Below, piece after piece: positions 35,374-46,723 of a stretch of 64,000 nt of DNA (position 1 is its first letter; each line of letters opens with the position of its first letter). The translations under genes were made by a program, and so were the position numbers. Below the pieces are notes generated by a model. The model was given only the letters and a program-made list of their open reading frames with translations, searched no databases and was not told the DNA's origin. Origin of the DNA: Lepiota brunneoincarnata (Eukaryota > Basidiomycota > Agaricomycetes > Agaricales > Agaricaceae); NCBI GenBank assembly GCA_023014365.1, contig JAEBUN010000001.1:1364001-1428000 (forward strand), written 5' to 3'.

Positions 35374-35797
35374 TGAACGTATTTATCCGCCCTCTGTAGA
35401 ACAATCAAACAGCAGTGAGCCGTTGATCATCTAAGATCGGGCTCCAAATGTATCGTGTAGGACATCTATCAATAACATCTCGGGCCCTAGGGGTCCAGGG
35501 GGAACTTGACTGAGGGGACAAGCTAGTAAGGCACACCGTAGAGCCCAAAGCAAGTACCACCAGGCACTTATCAAATGTGCGGTGAGGCCGCCAATGTTCA
35601 CCCATCCATGCTCGTCTCTGCACATGTGATTGTATAGACACAAAGAGCGATTGGATTTTTTTGGTGGTTTCATCCATACAACTATATAAATATATCATAG
35701 CCTCTCTCGTCCTTGGTCCACTATTGTCCCGCATAGTTCGAACGATTGGGCTTACTCTCGCAAGAATTAGACGCAGGAGGGAATCTGAGAACCCAGC

Positions 35798-37107
35798 TCA
35801 TAAGAGCACCTTGAGGACATAATCGCAGAGCATGCCTGATAGAATCAAGGGTCCCAGGGTATTTCCATTCGCCTGGAAGCGTTAGTCAGAAGCATATATA
35901 TATAAGCCGATGCGAAACACAGGAGGAAATATTCGTCTTACCTGAAACATCGCCCAGCAGTGGGGACCATCGTTAAAGTCCAGTGTTGAGAGCTGCCAGA
36001 TGAAATGTAGGGCTGCACCGAGAACGGTGAGGGCAAAGTATGCTGGTCCGTTGCCGTTCATCCACCCCGCCCATGCTAAGCAGACGACGAAACACGCCGA
36101 GAAGACGGCCAAGATGGGACGGACGTTGTCCCCGAAGAGGACGGCGGTTGATCGTATACCAGCGGCAATGTCGTCCTTTCGATCTTGGCAAGCATAAATC
36201 GTGTCATAGTGGAGCGTCCAACTAAAGCTTCCATCAGTAACGGAAGAGCGCCGCAGCTGAGATGATGCATACCACACGCCACCGAATAGCAGAACCGGAA
36301 CAAACGACCAATCCATGTAACCTGTGATGGAGATCCATGCAACAGGAAGACCCCATGTCATGGCAATACCTGGCATCTCGGTGTCATCGATACTTCTTGA
36401 GCGTAAAAGATGGATGGGGAGCCCTAACCTAGCCATGCTTGCGGCCAGTCCGTCCAGCGCTTGGTCAGGGGATAGAGCGTATCGACGAATAACAACCCGA
36501 AAAGCCCGACTTGGAATCTAGGGAGAACCGTCCTAAGTACACGTGGCAACTTGAAGCGATTAGGACTTACGCAGTGTCGCCGTCAGCGTACGACAAAAGT
36601 AAAATACATAAAATAATGTGTGCAGCCAGAAACAGTGTAGCGCCCTGTGTTGAGACGAGACCGCGGGCAATGGGGCGACCCTTAGTGCGTTCTGTATTCA
36701 GAAGCCATCAATATTCTGCTTGATAAACGGATCGATCTGGGAGTACTGACCAACTTTCTTGTCTATGTCTCGATCGCATATATCATTCCATACGCAGGCA
36801 GCGTTATGGCGAAGAGTGCAACCGAGGAGGTACGCAAACAATTGCATACAAAGCGAGGCAGGGGGAAGGTTGACAGAATATGCAGCGAGCGTTATGCCCC
36901 ATGCTGGGAATGATTTAATAAATAAAAGTTGAGTAGCGCGGCATCAAAAAACTTACAGCTAGGCCAATATACGAGGATTGAGCCCGCGGGGAACTTGTGG
37001 ATCCTGGTCAGTTTGATATAGGAAACCCATAGTGGCGGGATCGGCTCCTCTGCCTTTTGGCTCTTAGGATCGAGGAGTGCGCCATTTTCCTGCTTTTCGG
37101 TGGCCAT
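35798..37107 (-). CDS. UbiA-family aromatic polyprenyltransferase
   Basis: Integral-membrane enzyme that transfers an isoprenoid from its diphosphate to an aromatic acceptor such as 4-hydroxybenzoate. The spliced protein is about 325 residues in seven or so exons. The first Asp motif is NDICDRDID after LLGCTLRHNAACVW and the second is YDTIYACQDRKDD; both Mg-diphosphate-binding motifs are complete. Other family marks are ERTKGRPIARG and LYPLTKRWTDWPQAWLG, and the C-terminus is LSGMLCDYVLKVLL. The N-terminus (MATEKQENGALLDPKSQKAEE) is acidic-polar and not an obvious mitochondrial presequence, unlike typical Coq2. That favours secondary metabolism over ubiquinone synthesis. It is head-to-head with FMO-2 across 646 bp and tail-to-tail with FMO-1. 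Confidence 0.92.
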
Positions 37108-37753
37108 GGGTGTATCAGTAAGTTGTGGGGGCGCTCATCACTGCTAAGTGTACGGCTATATAGGGACCCAGGATCAGGTTGTTTATTTACCTGTCAAAAT
37201 GCCGGCAGATGGATTATTATCCTAAACCTAATACTGCTAGACATTCTCAATGCTGTGTGATTTTAGCCCGATGTCTGAAGGCGTGATACAAGCGGTATAG
37301 CATCCTTCTCCGAAAATTTTTCATAAACAAAGTCCCACACCCATATATAGATATGTCAGGCAATAAACAAAGATACACTCCACGAAGGTCACGCGGTTCT
37401 GATGAGATCTTCTGTTCGGAGAACAATCTGCGACCGCGCATTTGCGAATGACACCCATATAGCATTTCTTGATTACTACAAGTATGGAAGGTGGCTTCCA
37501 AAGCCTTTTGTAATTCAGATCACTTTTGAAGCATACCACATCAAAGTTTCATCCAAGTAACAGAGGCATCCCCGAAGACTGCTAATATCCTATTCATCAA
37601 TCAATCTGGTGACTCTTTCCTCCCATGTTATCGAATTTACATCAGCAAGTGTCGTACACGGGCGGTGCAAAAGATGGGACTCGACTTTAAGCATTCGTTA
37701 TCTCTCTCTCGGTTTAAAAGCAGCTTCAACTAGTTTCGCATTCGACGCAAAAA
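37108..37753. promoter_or_regulatory. Shared divergent promoter of UbiA and FMO-2
   Basis: 646 bp between two divergent start codons. CTATATAG (37156-37163) is a TATA-like box about 50 bp before the UbiA start on the minus strand. GGTTTAAAAGC near 37712 lies about 40 bp before the FMO-2 start. The arrangement would allow co-regulation. Confidence 0.55.
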
Positions 37754-40354
37754 ATGTCGCTCGTTACAGAAACTGACGTCCTCATCGTTGGAGCGGGGCC
37801 AGCCGGCTTGTTCGCAGCACTCTGCCTCACCCGTCTGGGTATCAGGGTGAAGATAGTCGAACGGAGGTAGGAACAAGCTCAGGATTCATCCGATACGGAG
37901 ACTATATCTTTCACTTCTTCAGAATCCTCGGCGAGGTCGCGGGCCAAGCGGACGGAATCCAATCGCGTACGGTAGAGATATGGGATAGCCTCGGCATGGG
38001 TGACAGGCTTAGGCAACTTGGGACGATTGTGTATCAACTGGTATAACACGGCCGTCAGAGAAGCTGAGCATGAAACTCACTATCACGTTAGGCTACGTAC
38101 AATCCGAACGAGGAGGGAACGGGAATCAAGGTGACTACACGCAGGAATCCAGGGATACCTGTGTTGAACGCCCAGTTCTAGCTTGCGAGGAAGGTTCCCA
38201 ATATACCTCTGGCATCGGCTCGGTATCAGTATGAGGTATTTACCATGTCCGACAACTGCCCCCTCCTCTCGTATGTTGATCGAGCCGCGCACAGCTGATC
38301 CTCCACGCCAAACATATGGAAGAAATCATGAGAGATGCTCTGTCTGATGCAGGAATTCACGTTGACCAACCATGCATTTTGTCGGAGCTCGAGATCCTTG
38401 AGGAAGAACAATACCCGATCAAGGTAAAGCGCAGTGCTGCACCCCTCGCCAAAGGACCGCTGATGTAACACCATCTTCGAAGGTCAAATGCGTCCATTTC
38501 AACCAGGATCGACTCAAGGCCTCGAACATTCAGCCGTATGCAAGGGAGAAAGCAGCGTCCGATGAATCCCTCGTCGATCACGTGGAAACCATTCGCGCTC
38601 GCTACGTAATAGGATGCGACGGTTTGTCTGCCCGAACCCTGTTTGTCCCGGTTGGTCGTCTGGTCTCACCTTAGCGCGCTAGGAGCCCATTCGTGGGTGC
38701 GCCAACAATGCGGAATCACGATGGAGGGCACGAGTCCTGGTGAGCTTTCTCCGCACTGGTACCGCTTTCAATTCAATGAAGCTGAATCGCTTCGGAGGTC
38801 TCGCGTATGGTGTCATTGACTTTACTCCGGTGACCAATTTCCCCACTAGCCGCGCAAAGAACATCATACAGTCGCCTTCGACCGGTGCCCTCGGTGTTAG
38901 TCTCTTTCTGGATTATTTTTGAGGTAACTAAAATGTGATGGTGTGTGATAGTATATTCCCAAGCCCAGCAACACTGCACGATTATACATATTGCCTATGG
39001 ATACCGGCCTTATTCAAGAGCTCGACGAGAGTTCAGAGGAACAAAGGAAGAGCAAGATCTCACAGGTCCGCAAAACTAGGTCTAAATAGCTTCTCATCGC
39101 TGACCGCCGAATAGATTATCAGCACCGGATTTCTTCCATATGACATGCGCGTTGAGAATATCACTTGGTGTAACACTTACAAAGGTACGTGGTATACGAA
39201 ATATTGTACTTATCCTAACTGTGTATATTCAGTTTCACAGCGCGTAGCCTCACGGTTCTCTCATAAAGGATGTATCTTTATTGCGGGAGATGCATGTAAG
39301 TTCCCTGCCTATATCTTGAAATCTTGAAAGGCGAGATGCTACAAATACGTCCAGGTCATATACATTCTCCAAACGCAGGGCAAGGCGCTAACGTGTCCAT
39401 GGTGGACGCGTACAATTTATGTGAGCTCGTATCCATGAGTATGAACTGTTTCTGACTGTATCGTAAAGCCTGGAAAATGGCATATGTGATCCGGGGGTGG
39501 GCTAGCAAGGCAATATTCGACACTTATGAGCTCGAACGCCGCCCATATAGTCTGGAACTCATAGAGTTCGATAAGGAGATAGAGAAGCTTTTCCGTCCAG
39601 AAGGGCTTGCCCCGGACGAATTTGCACAGCAAGTCATCTACTCCGTTCTGCTCCACGTTTGCTTACCTTTCGGTAATAGATTGTGGCATCGCCACCTCTT
39701 GTTCATAACGTAAATCTTCAAACCTGATCATTCACCGCCCCACCCTCATTCTCATTCTTCTGCAGTGGTCTTGGTTTACAATATAAATCCCCGCTCATAG
39801 TGTCCGAGCGCTTTCAAGATATCATGGCCGGGGTGACAATCGGTCAGCGCTTCCCTTCCGCCGAGGTCATCCGCTCCATAGATTGGACACCATGCAACAC
39901 GCTCGATTTCATTGGCTACGGCCTAAAGTTCAAGCTCATCGTGTTCGCTGGTGACACTACACAACCCACCACAAAGCAGCTCTGCATGAATTTTATTGAC
40001 AAAATAGGGCAAACATCAAGAATCAAGGACCTTGTCGCAACCGCCATTGTCTTGTGCGTCAAGAAGGAAGAATCAACTACTGGCCTTATCGAGTTGCGGG
40101 AGGATATGATTGACACTCAGTGCGTTTCAGGACATCGCGATCACCGCCGTGTGCTAAATTAATGATCCTGTAGAATTTTCATCGACGATGGCATCACCCC
40201 AGAGCGACGTCTGGGTCTTGTACACGAAATGTTCCAAGTGCCACTTGATAAGGGGGCATCAGCACTGATTCGGCCAGATGGACATGTCGCAATGGTTGTT
40301 CCGGTTTCTTGTGATCGAGTCCACCTGATCGAGGAATACCTGTCGTCCTTGTAA
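37754..40354 (+). CDS. Phenol-2-monooxygenase-like FAD-dependent hydroxylase (FMO-2)
   Basis: Second flavoprotein aromatic hydroxylase, about 600 residues in more than ten exons. The start is MSLVTETDVLIVGAGPAG with GxGxxG at residues 13-18. ADGIQSRTVEIWDSLGMG, then YVIGCDG-AHSWVRQQCGI, whose DG motif is joined over an intron beginning GTTTGT, and AYGVIDFTPVTNFP follow. The second FAD motif is GDACHIHSPNAGQGANVSMVD across a split Cys codon. The C-terminal thioredoxin-like domain ends EEYLSSL. An in-frame TAG at about 38178 disappears if a 51-bp intron (38130-38180, GTGACT...TTCTAG) is spliced, giving GTGIK-LARKVPNIPLASARY. That reading fits the family, so I treat the gene as intact. It belongs to the phenol-hydroxylase subgroup, distinct from FMO-1. 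Confidence 0.87.
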
Positions 40355-40973
40355 TCAGCGTTGCTCTCAACGGTGCAATGGTGACGGGAGTAATTACGAG
40401 CTACACGCTGTCCTTGTCATTTGCAAAAATATACCTGTATACAATCGTCACCTGATGATCGGTGGTCGACCTAACCCCTATTCGACCCTGCAAAATGCCA
40501 CCGTTGAGCCAAAAATACGCAATCCCACCTGGATGGTCGGAGTCATGGTCGAAAATACCGGAATTGGGCAGCCATGCAGTGTGATCCCCTTCTCTTCGAC
40601 GATTCGCCTCTCACCATGATGACAGTCCATCAGCACTCTGTTCTTCGCGTTCCTATCATCCCCCTAAAAATCCCTTGTGGGCCCCATCTTTCGGTCGCCT
40701 ACCTTCCCATGTGTGCGTGAGGCAGTGATGGAAACAGCTAAATGCGTACTGATCCATCATCAGTTCATCAATACATCAGGGCAGTGACGGTGACGTGACT
40801 GGCGCAATACGGATTGCACCGATCAGAAGAAGCTTAGTCCATTGTATTAAATACTTATGGGGCGGTTGGGCAGGGTCACCCGTCTCCGACTCCGTTTTGC
40901 CCTCAGCGAGCCAGTAGCCCACACACACAAACACACCAATCTTTTTTGCTGCGTTCTTCGCTGGACGATCGCC
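40355..40973. other. Intergenic region with promoter of the DUF6534-like gene
   Basis: No gene is seen. ATTAAATACTTATGG near 40847 and a CA-rich leader (40918-40940) precede the next start codon. Confidence 0.4.
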
Positions 40974-42998
40974 ATGGCCGCCCTCGACTTGTCCTTTGGC
41001 ATGCTTTTTATTGGTCTCGTTCTCTCTACGTGGTGAGTGGCCGCTTAAATATGGGCTGATGAACCTGATGACCTGATTCTGTCATTTATTCAATAGCCTC
41101 TACGGAGTGAATGTGAGCCAATGCCTCATGTTCGTCGAGACCATCCGCTGATCAGGTTTATCCGCAGCTTTTACAGACGTACAATTACTACAGAAGATAC
41201 CCCAATGACCGCATATCATTGAAGCTCACGGTGAGGCTTGACAACCACTTCCCGCGCGCTTCGATAAGCTTACTAATACCGCGTGGACCATAGGTTGGCG
41301 TGACCATGTGCGCCACTGCTGATTTGTGAATATTTCATTCGTTAACCGTTTGTTTCTCAGGCTTTTGGACTCTGCCGGTATTGCCTGTGTTGCTCAAGGT
41401 GTATACTGGTACCTTGTGACGCACTATGGTGATCCTTCAGCAATGGCACTCATCGCCAAGTGCGTTTTTCCTAGTCCCGCATTCCGTTCGACTCGCTGAT
41501 TGCATAATTCTGTGTTGCTGTAGAACGCTTTGCGTATGTGCTCTCACATTTTTTTTACGATCGAATATCCCACTGATTACATGATAACAGGTTGAGAGCT
41601 TGATCATGGTGAGGTCATGAGTATTCTGTTACTCTGCTCCGCTAAACATTATGTTGCAATATAGAACATAGTTACCTTCATCGTTCAATGGTAAGGGTCA
41701 AATACAACGAGACTAGATTCGTTGCTGACTATCATCCCCCGGTAGCTTCTTTGCCAACAGCGTTTATAATGGTATGCATAAACAATTACCCAAGCATGGG
41801 TGCTGGACTGAACTAACTCAATTGTTTAGTATCAAAGAAGAACAAGATAGTCACTGGACTTATTGTAAGCGGAACCTCCCATGCAAAACGAGCTTTTCGG
41901 CTGACAACTGTTACAGTACTTCACTGCATTCGCTGGCTTCGGTATGTCGAGCCCTTACCTCGGACGCAGTTCCGAACTAATCTTATCTGACTACCATGAA
42001 CTCCAGTCCTCGGTCTTGGTAAGTGTATTTTTTATCACTCGTTTTAACTTTCAATGACTAACACTACGACAGCAATGGGTAGCGAAGATCTTATCGGTGT
42101 ATATTTCGCTGCACTCGCAGTTCGAAAGATGTGGGTGAGTAGCAACACCCCACTGACTAAGGTTTCTGAACGCTCGTTGACTGAAATGATGTACCTACGC
42201 TAGATCCTTGCTGGTATCGGTCTTGGTGTCGTTGCACTGTGCGACATTGCTATCACGGTCGCCCTGTGTTATTACTTCCGCTTCTACAAGGGCGGCTTCA
42301 AGGAGTAGGCATCCCACACTGCCTTTTTTTTTATCATCTGCTGATTCTTGCTTGCTTCTCTAGGACTGACACGCTCCTGGATAAATTGATCATTTACACT
42401 ATCAATCGTGGTATTGTGACAGCGTAAGCATCTATCCCCCTTTTTATCGTGTAAGAAAAGATGCTGAGTGAATTCATTCTCGCAGTACTGTTCAGACACT
42501 CAACATGGCCTTTGTGCGTCCATAACCACCAATAGGTTACTAGCGCCCACACCGCCTCTAACCTAGATATTCCCCAGTTCATCGGCATGCCAGATAACCT
42601 CGTATGGGCTCCCTTCCACTTGGTTTTAAGCAGAAGTTCGTCGTTCACAAGCTATCTCTCCAAACTTGAAACTAACAAAATAAATATCCAGTCTACATCA
42701 TCTCGCTATTGGCTACCCTAAATCACCGTGACATTGCCAAACGCTCCAACGATGGTGTCATGCAAGTCGGCACCTCACAATTCAAGTCAACCGGTGGTAC
42801 AGGAGGCATCTCTCTCTCAACGGAGACGCACGTCGACTCAATGGGGGTGAGAACACACCTTTTTGGCTTTTGTCTTTTCCCTTGTGACACCCTTCTGATT
42901 GACGTTTGTTTTTGATCCCTCAAAAGATGCACAGCCTGGCGTTGACCAAGGGCTCACTTGGCACAAATTCGATGGATAAGAGCTATATGCATGCTTAG
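40974..42998 (+). CDS. Multi-pass membrane protein, DUF6534-like
   Basis: Starts MAALDLSFGMLFIGLVLST in a hydrophobic helix. After the first intron it reads LYGVN, then LQTYNYYRRYPNDRISLKL, the typical arrangement of the basidiomycete seven-helix family with C-terminal DUF6534. Very small exons follow (SAGIACVAQGVYWYLVTHYGD; IIGVYFAALAVRKM-like). A C-terminal exon then holds the conserved LLATLNHRD and a Ser/Thr-Gly-rich tail (STGGTGGISLSTE). At least ten short introns interrupt it; exact joins are uncertain. The last exon can end at 42998, or alternatively in another frame at about 42977. The function of this family is unknown, and a transport or sensory role in the locus would be speculative. 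Confidence 0.7.
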
Positions 42999-43936
42999 CT
43001 GTCTTTATCTACTGAGGCTGTGCCTCGGGGAGATAATACGTGGTTTATATGTTTGTGTACTTAGGTGCAATGTACGACTAAACTAAAAAAGTTTATCACG
43101 AACTTTGGGTTACTCTTCGTTATTTACCTCCTTTTAACCAACTCCCCCCTCCCAACTTTCCTCCCTCCTTGCCGGTCTTTTGTAGCCAGCTGTTTTGGCA
43201 TGTGGTATTAACTTCGGGCTCAACTTTTAATATAACGTTGTTATGCTTGGACTCCATAGCCCTCGGATACTCGTGCGCGCATGAACCCGCAGATATACGT
43301 AAGAGCACGAGCTTGTGCACCACATATGAAACACTTCGCCAAAACAACAACAAAAAAAAAAAAACACTCTACAACACCATCCCCACCGCGGTGGAGGCAC
43401 AATTCCGGGTGATGATTACACCCACTGATTTGCGTTCCTTGCAACATACCTGTATGGAATGGAAGACCCCTGATAGTTATGAAACCGATGCCACCGCAGA
43501 GTGACTCAGAGCCCTGCCCCCCCCCCCCTCCCCCATAGGGGGACAACCCGTCTTAGGCTCTTGTGTGTGTGTCATCATCGGTGTGGCCGGTGTTTACAGA
43601 TCCCCAGATGTCCGAGGGGGGGGGGGGGGTGACGTGACAGAGGCACCCTTTAGTTATATCATTGTTCGTCTATATCAAAAAGCAGGGACGACTAATCAGC
43701 ATTGATACTGCAATCACGATGATGCTCGCTCCCGGGGGCGTACCCCAGCCGAGGCAGTGATTTTGATTTTGTCATCGGCTTGGGGACAGTGATGGGGTTG
43801 GGCGCGGCGCTTATTGATGGGCAAGATATCAAGAAAAGATATGACAGGATCGTCTCATAGTTGCTCATACTAGGCCAACAACAACTGGATGGCAACGACA
43901 ATGGGGTATCGAACGATAATAACACGACGTATAGAA
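42999..43936. other. Intergenic region with long homopolymer tracts
   Basis: No gene is recognised. It holds an A-run near 43350-43368, a C-rich run near 43518-43533 and a G-run near 43614-43630. The C and G runs are mutually complementary and could pair. The tracts also make the assembly fragile here. Confidence 0.5.
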
Positions 43937-45418
43937 TCAAAGTTTGAACTCGGACGTTGGGCGCAATGGCAGTCCGCACTAACCAAGATGACGCGTGAGC
44001 GAGATCAAAACAAAAGAAAGAAAGAAAGAAAAAAGGATCACGGACTTTGGTATAGATAGTATCAATCGTACGCATCTCATTGATCGAGTCCTCGGCAGAA
44101 AGCCATGCCTGAGGGGTGCGTCCGCGTACCTTGTCCATAAACCCCTCCAACTGATACCGGTACCTAGCAAACAAAACCCCAAAAGTGAGCAAGTCAAGTC
44201 ACACGCACATCGCTGCCTTCTCGAAACAACAACTCACGCAGACCACCACTCCTCACCCTTCCCATTTTCAAATTTATACGCCTTCTCTACACGGGACTTG
44301 CCGTTCTTCGGGATGACAGTGATGGAATGCCAGAAATGCGGGAGAACATAGTTGCGGATCTCGACAGCACCCTCTTCGCAGTCAACGCGAAGAACCATCT
44401 TGATCCATTGTGGAAGGAGCCCAAAGGGACCCCATCCATCCATGGCAGAGTCTGTGATGATCACTGCCGGTAGTTCGCCAAAGTGCATGTGGGTCTCGAT
44501 TCGGCGATCGATGTTCTCAGAGCGGCAGATGACTTCTGCAGTCTCCACTTCCGCCTCCGCGGATGAGAGATAACGCATGCAGTTGATCGGGTAGGCTGTG
44601 GGTAGACGGGTGAGAGGAGGCAAACAAAAAAAGAAAAGTCAAGATAAGGACTCACGTCCCATGTCCATGAGAGCACCTCCGCCGAGGTTGTAATCGAAGC
44701 GGATGTCGTTCTTCTGGAAGAAGACGCTGCTCCATACACCGAGATGGGTGTGCATTGAGACCATCTTGCCAAGGGAGCCTTCGTCGATGATAGCCTTGAC
44801 CCTTTGGATTGCAGGGTGGAATCTGGCATGATGACGAAGTGTGAGCGACAAATGGGGAGATAATAATAAACAGCTTGTGCAGGGTTGAACTTGCCTGACT
44901 TGCCAAGCCTCGAGAAGGACCAAATTCTTCTCTCGAGCGAGATCGAACATCTTTGTGGTTTCATCTTCGTTGTCGGCCATAGGCTTTTCGCAAAGAACGT
45001 GTTTGCCTGCTTGGAGTGCTTTGATAGTCCACTCATAGTGGAGGCTGTTCGGGAGCTAAAATTGTCTCGTAAGCAACAAGAGGACGTGGAATGTTATAGG
45101 GGCTTACACCAATGTAGACAGCGTCAATATCACCATCATCAAGAAGGTCTAGGAGTCGTGTCAGTTCATACTGAATGATGCTAGCCCAACAGTCTACAAA
45201 CCCTGGTAGGCATTCGAGCCACCAAATGACTTTGCGAGGTTCCACTGTTTCGCGAACTCGTCGGCACGCTGTTGGCTTCGTGCTGCTACGGCAATAACCT
45301 CGACATCCTCATGGTACCAGGAGGGCTTGATAATGGCGTCTGGTGCAATACGGGCTGCACCGATGATACCAAAGCGGAGAGGATTTGAAGTTTTGGGTAC
45401 GTGGGGTGGGTTGTTCAT
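43937..45418 (-). CDS. Gfo/Idh/MocA-family NAD(P)-dependent oxidoreductase
   Basis: The spliced protein starts MNNPPHVPKTSNPLRFGIIGAARIAP, with the GxxGxA nucleotide-binding turn in the first beta-alpha-beta unit. It continues DIDAVYIG, then GKHVLCEKPMA (the diagnostic EKP motif) and LLEAWQVRFHPAIQRVK. After an intron the NLGGGALMDMGTYPINCMRYL catalytic-domain segment follows. The C-terminal exons encode YRYQLEGFMDKVRG and GLPLRPTSEFKL. The length is close to 385 residues, normal for the dimeric dihydrodiol dehydrogenase/D-xylose dehydrogenase branch. No frameshift is seen. It is divergent from the MFS gene across 1.3 kb. In a metabolite locus it could oxidise or reduce a cyclic diol or sugar; the substrate is not readable from sequence. 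Confidence 0.88.
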
Positions 45419-46723
45419 CTGTGTCGCGCGAGATATTCAGCCTCAAGGACAAAAGGACAAAGGATGGTACATACCTTGTTGATGCGCCGAATGGCAGAGA
45501 TGAGGGAGAACATGGTCAATGAGGGTGTGTAGAGTGGAACAGTGCAAGCTGGGGGTAGCGACGTGTTTGCAGGAAGAACAAGAGAATGATATTTTCGCAG
45601 GAGATTGATGATTTCACATGAACTGTTGAGATCAGAAGTGTTGGAAGTGTCTCTCTGCGCGCATCTTGAGCTACTTGCTAGAGCCCGATCAACGAAGCGT
45701 CTAGTAAGATTCATCACACGTACAAGATCACAGCCCTGCGAAAAACCAGAGCGTCTATTCTCGGCCACGCCCACGCCGCAAGTTCCATCATCCGTCGCAG
45801 CATGCGGAGGAATTCAAGCCGCTTTCAGTGCTTATCTCGGTAGGAAATGAAGCTGTTAATGCCACTCTTCTTTTGAATGCACGATATCACCTCAGTTGCC
45901 ACTGCTTCTGTAAATAAATACAACGCTTGCCGAAACTGAAATATTGATTGCCTGTCTGAACTTGCAAAGAGTGTTTCCCAGGCTTCGTGAGCGGTGACAG
46001 TGCACTCTCGGGTCGGATGTCCACTCAACCTCGTCAGAACGAAATAACGGTCACTTATCAGCAACAGCGATGGAGTGCACTAGAAGGATGAACTCGATCG
46101 AATGTTCTGATACTTATGGCTGCTGACGCCTATTGCTGTTTTGCACTGCCCAATATTTGATTTTGAATGGGGGCGCTCCAAATGCAAATTGTGTAAAAAA
46201 AAAAGTTCTGTCATTGTTTTTACTCCAAAAAGGGAAAGTCTCGAGGCTATGGTTGGTACGAAGAGTCAGAAGTGAGATGAGGGAGTCGCCCCGCCTGATA
46301 GAAGACCGAAGCTCCAAGATTCATCTAGGGCTTAAGTATAGGGGGGCCATCACTGGCCGAGCGAAGCCCCGTCGGACTCCTGGAATAGAAGCCAAAACGA
46401 CATAAGACGCGAGGGTAAATGGAAGATACAGAAAGAGGAATATCGCCCAGCTCCGAGTCAAAAGAAAGCTGGCAAGGCGAGAGGAATAGCGAAAGACAAT
46501 GGTGTGCATCGCCGAATAGTTGCCGCATCAGACAAAAATAGGTGATGCGTGGAAGCGCTAGCGACCTGCGTTTCGACATCCAGTAGAAGCTTCAACGTGG
46601 GACTGATGGACCAGCATCGTGGGCTTAGTTGACCCGATCTCCGCGTTCGTTTACACATATGACTTGCAGTGGGAGACTGAAGAATCATAGCATTTACGGA
46701 CAGACTTGTCGCTACTCAACCGC
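45419..46723. other. Divergent intergenic region between the Gfo/Idh and MFS genes
   Basis: 1.3 kb without a convincing gene. Short frames on both strands lack domains. An A-run occurs near 46194-46205. Both promoters must lie here. Confidence 0.45.

Noticed and set aside
38170..38185. Premature stop in FMO-2
   Set aside because: The TAG falls inside a plausible 51-bp GT-AG intron whose removal restores the family reading.
43695..43936. C-terminal extension of the Gfo/Idh protein down to 43692
   Set aside because: Splicing to the exon encoding GLPLRPTSEFKL gives the normal family C-terminus and a stop at 43937. The longer frame is intron read-through.
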